From positions 1-9,498 of the forward strand of contig CALGOZ010000120.1 in the NCBI GenBank assembly GCA_937960785.1: a DNA stretch of 9,498 nucleotides, written 5' to 3'. The notes under the pieces were generated by a model, which saw only the letters and a program-made list of their open reading frames with translations, had not been told where the DNA came from and did not search any database. Shown piece after piece: positions 5,364-9,498 of the stretch. Source of the DNA: an uncultured Pseudogracilibacillus sp. GTDB taxonomy: Bacteria > Bacillota > Bacilli > Bacillales > Amphibacillaceae. Numbering within the stretch: position 1 is the stretch's first letter; every line of letters starts with the position of its first letter. Both the position numbers and the translations under genes were made by a program.

Positions 5364-6134
5364 ATGGAAAATGTAAAATTAACGCGAGAAAACGGAGTAT
5401 CAATTATTACATTAAATCGTCCAGAAAGTTACAATGCATTAGATGTCGCGACATTAAATCAACTATCGGAACAATTGAAAGCGGTTAAAGAAAATGATGA
5501 TAAAGTGCTTATTTTAACTGGAGAAGGGAAAGCATTCTCCGCCGGTGGGGATATTACGATGATGAAAGAAATGAACGATCCTTCCGGGTTTGATGAAGTA
5601 ATGGACGTTGTGTCTGAAATTGCAATAGATCTATATTTACTGCCGAAAATTGTTATTTCTGCTGTAAACGGTTCCGCAGCAGGCTTGGGCTTAAGCTATG
5701 CATTAAATGCTGATTACATTGTGGCGAGTAATGAGGCTCGTTTCGGTATGTTATTTGCCGGTATCGGTTTAATTCCCGATGGTGGTGGTCATTTCTTACT
5801 TGAGAAGCGTCTCGGTATACATCAAGCTAAACAATTTATTTGGAGCTTAAAACAAGTGTCTGGTGACGATGCAAAAAAGCTCGGCTTCGTCGATGTAATG
5901 ACGGACGGAGATGCCCTTGATGCTGCAAAACAAGTAGCGATGAAATTACAAGCATCACCAATTTTAGCTTTAATTGAAACGAAATTAATTTATCACGAAC
6001 GGACAGTCGATGAATTACGGGATATTTTAGAACGTGAAAAAGTCGGTCAGCTAAAAATGCGTGGAACGGAAGACCATGCTGAGGGAGTTAAAGCCTTTTT
6101 AGAGAAACGTCAACCAAGCTTTAAAGGAAAATAA
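5364..6134 (+). CDS. Enoyl-CoA hydratase/isomerase family protein (PaaG-like crotonase)
   Basis: Crotonase-fold acyl-CoA enzyme of 256 residues, a normal single-domain length. LNRPESYNALD (18-28), the first oxyanion loop FSAGGDI (58-64) and the second around NGSAAGLGLS (102-111) are clear. The two glutamates of true hydratases (Glu144 and Glu164 of the rat enzyme) are replaced: S111 and F131. Instead there is IPDGGG (137-142), and the C-terminus EGVKAFLEKRQPSFKGK resembles PaaG-type isomerases. So it is more likely a double-bond isomerase or other acyl-CoA enzyme than a plain enoyl-CoA hydratase. AAGGGG (5348-5353) lies ten bases before the ATG. The gene stands alone between terminators, under a FadR-type operator, which suggests induction during fatty-acid breakdown. 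The exact substrate is not readable from sequence. Confidence 0.88.
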   Translation: MENVKLTRENGVSIITLNRPESYNALDVATLNQLSEQLKAVKENDDKVLILTGEGKAFSAGGDITMMKEMNDPSGFDEVMDVVSEIAIDLYLLPKIVISAVNGSAAGLGLSYALNADYIVASNEARFGMLFAGIGLIPDGGGHFLLEKRLGIHQAKQFIWSLKQVSGDDAKKLGFVDVMTDGDALDAAKQVAMKLQASPILALIETKLIYHERTVDELRDILEREKVGQLKMRGTEDHAEGVKAFLEKRQPSFKGK

Positions 6135-6141
6135 CTTTTTG

Positions 6142-6195
6142 AAACAGAGTTATGTCGGTTTAAATTTTCATTACCGATAAGAACTCTGTTTTTTT
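6142..6195 (+). terminator. Intrinsic terminator after the crotonase gene
   Basis: AAACAGAGTT (6142-6151) pairs with AACTCTGTTT (6182-6191), and an inner TCGGT/ACCGA (6155-6159, 6173-6177) extends the stem across a small internal loop. Seven T residues run from 6189 to 6195. Confidence 0.9.
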
Positions 6196-6208
6196 AATCG
6201 TCGCTTTT

Positions 6209-6239
6209 TACATATTTAATATATACAAGGTAAATACTA
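6209..6239 (+). promoter_or_regulatory. Sigma-G-like promoter of pdaA
   Basis: TACATA (6209-6214) and AATACTA (6233-6239), 18 bases apart, each differ by one base from the forespore sigma-G pattern (TGCATA or TGAATA, then CATACTA). pdaA is sigma-G dependent in B. subtilis, which fits. No good sigma-A boxes are visible in this gap. Confidence 0.6.
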
Positions 6240-6272
6240 ACGGTGGAACTATTTTAGTAAGGAGCGACGAAG

Positions 6273-7064
6273 ATGAGGTTGAACTATGTCGGTGTAATTG
6301 GAGTTTTTTTATTAACGAGTTTTTTTATTGTATCGACGGCTTATAGTTACGGCTGGGGCTTTAAACCATCGAAGGATGAACGGCGCCCTGATATTGGTAG
6401 GTACGAACAACTTATAGAAAACCGGTTTGCTTATTATGCAGAGCTTACTGATGAAAAAAACATATATTTAACCTTCGATAACGGCTATGAACAAGGATAT
6501 ACTCCCGATGTTCTCCAAGTATTAAAAAAACATAACGTGCCAGCCACTTTTTTTGTTACGGGGCATTATGTTGAGGAAGAACCAGAGCTTATTAAACAAA
6601 TGGTCCAAGACGGCCATATTATAGGTAATCATTCTTATAGTCACCCTGACTTTACGAAGATGAATAAAGATAAAATTAAGAAGGAATTAGAACGAGTCGA
6701 AAAACAAGTCGCCCAACTAACCGATCAAAAAGAGATGGCTTATGTTCGGCCACCTCGGGGGACTTTTAATGAAAATACGTTAAGATGGATTGAAGAACTA
6801 GGATATGTACATGTTTTTTGGTCTGTTGCCTTTAAGGATTGGGAGACCGATCGTCAACGGGGTTGGGAATACTCCTACAATCAAATGATGAAACAAGCTC
6901 ATCCTGGAGCAATTGTCTTATTACACACAGTTTCAAAGGACAATGCGGAAGCGTTAGATCGGGTTATAATAGACTTGAAAAAGCGGGGCTATACTTTTAA
7001 AAGCTTAGATGATCTATTAGTAAAAGAATTAGTAGGTCCCGCATTACTAATGGACGAGGAATAA
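6273..7064 (+). CDS. pdaA: Delta-lactam-forming polysaccharide deacetylase PdaA
   Basis: Spore-cortex enzyme that removes the acetyl group from muramic acid once CwlD has cut off the peptide, leading to the muramic-delta-lactam that germination enzymes need. The 263 residues equal the B. subtilis length. A signal peptide or anchor covers 5-25, with a possible cut after AYS. The NodB domain shows TFDNG (67-71; D69 base, with N70 where other family members have a second Asp, a PdaA trait), metal or substrate histidines H120 and H124 in NHSYSH, RPPRG (159-163) and LLH218. These match PdaA D73, N74, H124, H128, R166 and H222 with a constant offset of four. AAGGAG (6258-6263) is nine bases before the ATG. 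The terminator begins inside its last three codons. Confidence 0.95.
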   Translation: MRLNYVGVIGVFLLTSFFIVSTAYSYGWGFKPSKDERRPDIGRYEQLIENRFAYYAELTDEKNIYLTFDNGYEQGYTPDVLQVLKKHNVPATFFVTGHYVEEEPELIKQMVQDGHIIGNHSYSHPDFTKMNKDKIKKELERVEKQVAQLTDQKEMAYVRPPRGTFNENTLRWIEELGYVHVFWSVAFKDWETDRQRGWEYSYNQMMKQAHPGAIVLLHTVSKDNAEALDRVIIDLKKRGYTFKSLDDLLVKELVGPALLMDEE

Positions 7065-7091
7065 AATTTCTTCGTCTTTTTTAATTTTTTT
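7053..7091 (+). terminator. Terminator overlapping the end of pdaA
   Basis: GACGAGGAA (7053-7061, the last three codons of pdaA) pairs with TTCTTCGTC (7068-7076) with one G-U pair. The loop holds the stop codon. T6 (7077-7082), AA and T7 (7085-7091) follow. Confidence 0.85.
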
Positions 7092-7103
7092 GAGCTTAAA
7101 CAC

Positions 7104-7132
7104 TTGAAAGTCAAAAAAGGTCAATATATAAT
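7104..7132 (+). promoter_or_regulatory. Sigma-A promoter of clpE
   Basis: TTGAAA (7104-7109) and a perfect TATAAT (7127-7132) stand exactly 17 bases apart. Transcription should begin near 7139. The spacer is occupied by a CtsR site. Confidence 0.88.
7109..7125 (+). promoter_or_regulatory. CtsR operator 1 (in the promoter spacer)
   Basis: AGTCAAA-AAA-GGTCAAT matches the CtsR direct repeat RGTCAAA-NAN-RGTCAAA except for the last base. Bound CtsR would block RNA polymerase; heat or other protein stress inactivates CtsR and frees the promoter. Confidence 0.88.
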
Positions 7133-7140
7133 ATAGTTAA

Positions 7141-7177
7141 AGTCAAGAATAGTCAAAGTCAGAAATGGAAAGTCAAA
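7141..7177 (+). promoter_or_regulatory. CtsR operator 2 plus an extra heptad
   Basis: AGTCAAG-AAT-AGTCAAA (7141-7157) is a second CtsR repeat with one base off, just after the predicted transcription start. A further perfect AGTCAAA lies at 7171-7177, two ten-base steps after the previous heptad, with a degenerate AGTCAGA at 7157-7163 between. Together with operator 1 this gives tight repression of clpE. Confidence 0.82.
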
Positions 7178-7229
7178 GTTAAAATAAAAATAGATAAAAT
7201 TGGATATGTTTTAAAAGGAGGAATGAATA

Positions 7230-9362
7230 ATGAAATGTCAACATTGCGGAGTAAATCGAGCTAATGTAAATGTGACATTGCAATTAAATAATGAACGTAA
7301 ACAATTGCACGTATGTACTGATTGTTTTGAAGCTATCCAAAGTCAGATGAAAGATGCAGCAGGCTTTTTCAATAACCATGACTTCTTTTCTCATCCATTT
7401 TTCCAAGGACAGATGGGTGGAAGTGCCCAGCAAAATGTTCATACGATGAAACAAGGACAACAAGGTGGCGGCTTACTTGATGATTTAGGTACGAATGTGA
7501 CCGATCAAGCCCGAGAAGGTAAGATCGATCCAGTAATTGGTCGAGATAAAGAAATTAAACGAACAATTGAAACGCTAAACCGCCGGAATAAAAATAATCC
7601 CGTTTTAATCGGTGAGCCAGGTGTAGGTAAAACTGCGATTGCAGAGGGATTAGCTTTAAAAATTGTTGAAGGAGACGTCCCAGCAAAATTATTAAATAAG
7701 GAAGTATACCTCTTAGACGTTGCTTCCTTAGTTGCTAATACAGGCATTCGAGGTCAATTTGAGGAACGAATGAAACAGTTAATTCAAGAATTAAAAGAAC
7801 GTCCTGAGGTTATTTTATTCATTGACGAAATTCATCTCATTGTCGGAGCAGGAACGGCAGAGAGCTCTCAAATGGATGCAGGAAATATTTTGAAACCAGC
7901 TTTAGCTCGTGGTGAGCTACAAGTTATTGGGGCAACGACATTAAAAGAATATCGCGAAATAGAAAAAGATGCGGCCTTAGAACGCCGATTCCAGCCGATT
8001 ATCGTCAATGAACCATCCATTGAAGATACGATTGAAATTTTAAACGGATTAAAGGATCGCTACGAAGCCTTCCACGAAGTAGAATATCCAGAAGACGTAA
8101 TCGAAGCTTTCGTAACCTTGTCAAACCGTTATATCCAAGATCGTTTTTTACCAGATAAGGCAATTGATTTAATGGATGAGGTAGGTTCTCGTTTAAACTT
8201 AAAAAACTCAGAACAAGACGTTGAATCTTTAGAAAAACAGCTCGAACAAATTGTAAAAGAAAAAGAAGAAGCAGCCGAAAAAGAAGATTATGAACTAGCT
8301 GCCCATCTTCGTTATCAAGAAATCCAGTTACAAAAGCAGTTAGATAAAGCGGAAGATAATAAAGTTGAAATCCGTTCTGTAGTTACAGTCGACGATGTAG
8401 AGAAGCTTGTCGAAGAGAAGACTGGTATTCCAGTAACTAAATTACAATCTGACGAACAACAAAAATTACGTCACTTCGCTGACCAATTAAAAGCGAAAGT
8501 AATCGGGCAAGACGAAGCGGTTGAAAAAATTGCAAAAGCAATCCGTCGTAGCCGTGCGGGATTAAAGTCGAAATATCGTCCAATCGGATCCTTCTTATTC
8601 GTAGGTCCGACAGGTGTTGGTAAGACAGAACTCTCAAAAGTATTAGCTGAAGAATTATTCGGCGACCGTGACGCAATCGTCCGCCTCGATATGAGCGAAT
8701 ATATGGAGAAGCATGCAGTATCGAAAATAATCGGTTCTCCTCCAGGCTACGTAGGTCATGAAGAAGCAGGACAATTAACTGAACAAATTCGTCGCAAACC
8801 TTACTCTATCGTCCTACTCGATGAGATTGAAAAGGCTCATCCTGATGTACAAAACATGTTCCTACAAATTATGGAGGATGGTCATTTAACCGATTCACAC
8901 GGCAGACGGGTTAGCTTTAAAGATACAGTAATCATTATGACAAGTAACGCTGGAAGTCATGTAAAACGAGTCAATGTAGGATTCCAAAATAATCACGAAG
9001 CAATAACGACGTTAGAGGATTTAAGCGATTATTTCCGTCCAGAGTTTTTAAACCGATTCGATTCAATTATTACGTTTAACGAATTAACGAAAGAAGACTT
9101 ATTGAAAATCGCTGACCTAATGATTACTGAATTAGAAGAAACAATCGAAAATGAGGAAATAACAATCGAAGTAACAGATGAAGCAAAAGAAAAACTTGTC
9201 GAATTAGGCTACGATCCTCGCTTTGGTGCACGTCCATTACGTCGCGTCATTCAAACAGAAATTGAAGATCAATTAACTGATTTAATTTTAGAATATGAAC
9301 AAATTGAAGATGTACTTGTAACGGTAGAAGACGACGAAATTGTTGTAACAAACCGCTCGTAA
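7230..9362 (+). CDS. clpE: ATP-dependent Clp protease ATPase subunit ClpE
   Basis: Hsp100 unfoldase that feeds damaged proteins to ClpP and, in B. subtilis, helps clear CtsR during heat shock. The 710 residues show the ClpE layout: an N-terminal zinc finger (C3-x2-C6, C29-x2-C32) in place of the ClpC N-domain; a Gln/Gly-rich linker (about 56-81); first AAA+ module with Walker A GEPGVGKT (128-135) and Walker B VILFIDE (194-200); a UVR-type coiled segment (about 332-375); second module with Walker A GPTGVGKT (459-466), Walker B IVLLDE (527-532), pore loop GYVG (506-509) and sensor-2 GARPLRR (666-672). VGF at 583-585 is the ClpP-docking loop, so it should work with ClpP. AAAGGAGG (7213-7220) precedes the ATG. 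Two stop codons in tandem end it. Control is by CtsR at the promoter. Confidence 0.97.
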   Translation: MKCQHCGVNRANVNVTLQLNNERKQLHVCTDCFEAIQSQMKDAAGFFNNHDFFSHPFFQGQMGGSAQQNVHTMKQGQQGGGLLDDLGTNVTDQAREGKIDPVIGRDKEIKRTIETLNRRNKNNPVLIGEPGVGKTAIAEGLALKIVEGDVPAKLLNKEVYLLDVASLVANTGIRGQFEERMKQLIQELKERPEVILFIDEIHLIVGAGTAESSQMDAGNILKPALARGELQVIGATTLKEYREIEKDAALERRFQPIIVNEPSIEDTIEILNGLKDRYEAFHEVEYPEDVIEAFVTLSNRYIQDRFLPDKAIDLMDEVGSRLNLKNSEQDVESLEKQLEQIVKEKEEAAEKEDYELAAHLRYQEIQLQKQLDKAEDNKVEIRSVVTVDDVEKLVEEKTGIPVTKLQSDEQQKLRHFADQLKAKVIGQDEAVEKIAKAIRRSRAGLKSKYRPIGSFLFVGPTGVGKTELSKVLAEELFGDRDAIVRLDMSEYMEKHAVSKIIGSPPGYVGHEEAGQLTEQIRRKPYSIVLLDEIEKAHPDVQNMFLQIMEDGHLTDSHGRRVSFKDTVIIMTSNAGSHVKRVNVGFQNNHEAITTLEDLSDYFRPEFLNRFDSIITFNELTKEDLLKIADLMITELEETIENEEITIEVTDEAKEKLVELGYDPRFGARPLRRVIQTEIEDQLTDLILEYEQIEDVLVTVEDDEIVVTNRS

Positions 9363-9367
9363 TAAGT

Positions 9368-9405
9368 AAGACCGAATCACTCTTTATCGTGATTCGGTCT
9401 TTTCA
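9368..9405 (+). terminator. Intrinsic terminator after clpE
   Basis: AAGACCGAATCAC (9368-9380) and GTGATTCGGTCTT (9389-9401) form a perfect 13-base stem with an eight-base loop. The T-tract is short (TTTTC then ATTTTA). Confidence 0.88.
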
Positions 9406-9431
9406 TTTTAATTTAATAACAAATACCGACC

Positions 9432-9492
9432 TACTGTAAATAGAATAAATTTTTTTCAGATACTGTATACAGCGTGTGTGTTTACTGTAAAC
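9432..9492. repeat. Three TACTGTA repeats, two inside palindromes
   Basis: TACTGTA occurs at 9432-9438, 9461-9467 and 9483-9489. The second is part of the perfect palindrome CTGTATACAG (9463-9472); the third is the centre of GTTTAC-T-GTAAAC (9480-9492). They lie beyond the clpE terminator and before whatever gene follows the window, where operators of that gene would be. I do not recognise the binding protein. Confidence 0.5.
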
Positions 9493-9498
9493 GAAATA

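Noticed and set aside
7740..7772. The first pore loop of ClpE reads TGIRGQFEER, without the aromatic residue of ClpB and ClpC (KYRG).
   Set aside because: As far as I recall this is normal for ClpE proteins, so it is not a peculiarity of this gene.
363..9362. Nine of the ten genes lie in the same reading frame of the window.
   Set aside because: It is a somewhat unlikely coincidence, but the genes are separated by terminators and promoters, and I know no mechanism that would impose it. It makes the shared frame at 3365 slightly less striking.

Overview
The window reads as chromosomal DNA of a low-GC, endospore-forming member of the Bacillaceae. The evidence is an A/T-rich sequence with strong AAGGAGG-type ribosome binding sites, genes that match Bacillus subtilis sppA, yteJ, yfkJ, yfkI, yfkH, yfkD, pdaA and clpE, a CtsR operator array, a FadR-type fatty-acid operator, and a sporulation-type promoter before a spore-cortex enzyme. 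All ten convincing genes lie on the + strand. I see no insertion sequence, phage gene, CRISPR array, tRNA or rRNA.

Layout: (1) Positions 1-362 hold the possible tail of an unidentified upstream gene, an A/T-rich gap and a good sigma-A promoter. (2) Positions 363-4253 are a tightly packed six-gene run: sppA (membrane signal-peptide peptidase), yteJ (RDD membrane protein), a SRAP/YedK abasic-site protein that starts with a forced TTG, yfkJ (low-molecular-weight protein tyrosine phosphatase), a YtxH-like small membrane protein and a YihY/BrkB membrane protein. It ends in a strong terminator at 4275-4309. Gaps are 6-66 bases with no terminator inside, so this looks like one transcription unit that joins two sets (sppA-yteJ and yfkJIH), as I recall them, separate in B. 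subtilis. (3) yfkD, a secreted or lipid-facing protein of unknown function, has its own terminator. (4) A crotonase-family gene of PaaG-like type has a near-perfect FadR operator over its predicted transcription start. (5) pdaA, the muramic-delta-lactam deacetylase of the spore cortex, has a sigma-G-like promoter and a terminator that begins inside its last codons. (6) clpE, a Hsp100 unfoldase, sits behind a sigma-A promoter with a CtsR site in its spacer and further CtsR heptads downstream. (7) The window ends in a non-coding stretch with three TACTGTA repeats, two inside perfect palindromes, probably control sites of the next gene.

The genes do not form one pathway. Envelope quality control (sppA), protein quality control (clpE), DNA-damage protection (SRAP), sporulation (pdaA) and fatty-acid metabolism lie side by side, each with recognisable local control. 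I did not find a convincing new defence or mobile system. The most interesting points are the single in-frame stop between the YtxH and YihY genes, the crotonase protein that lacks both canonical hydratase glutamates yet carries a FadR box, and the unexplained repeats at the right end.
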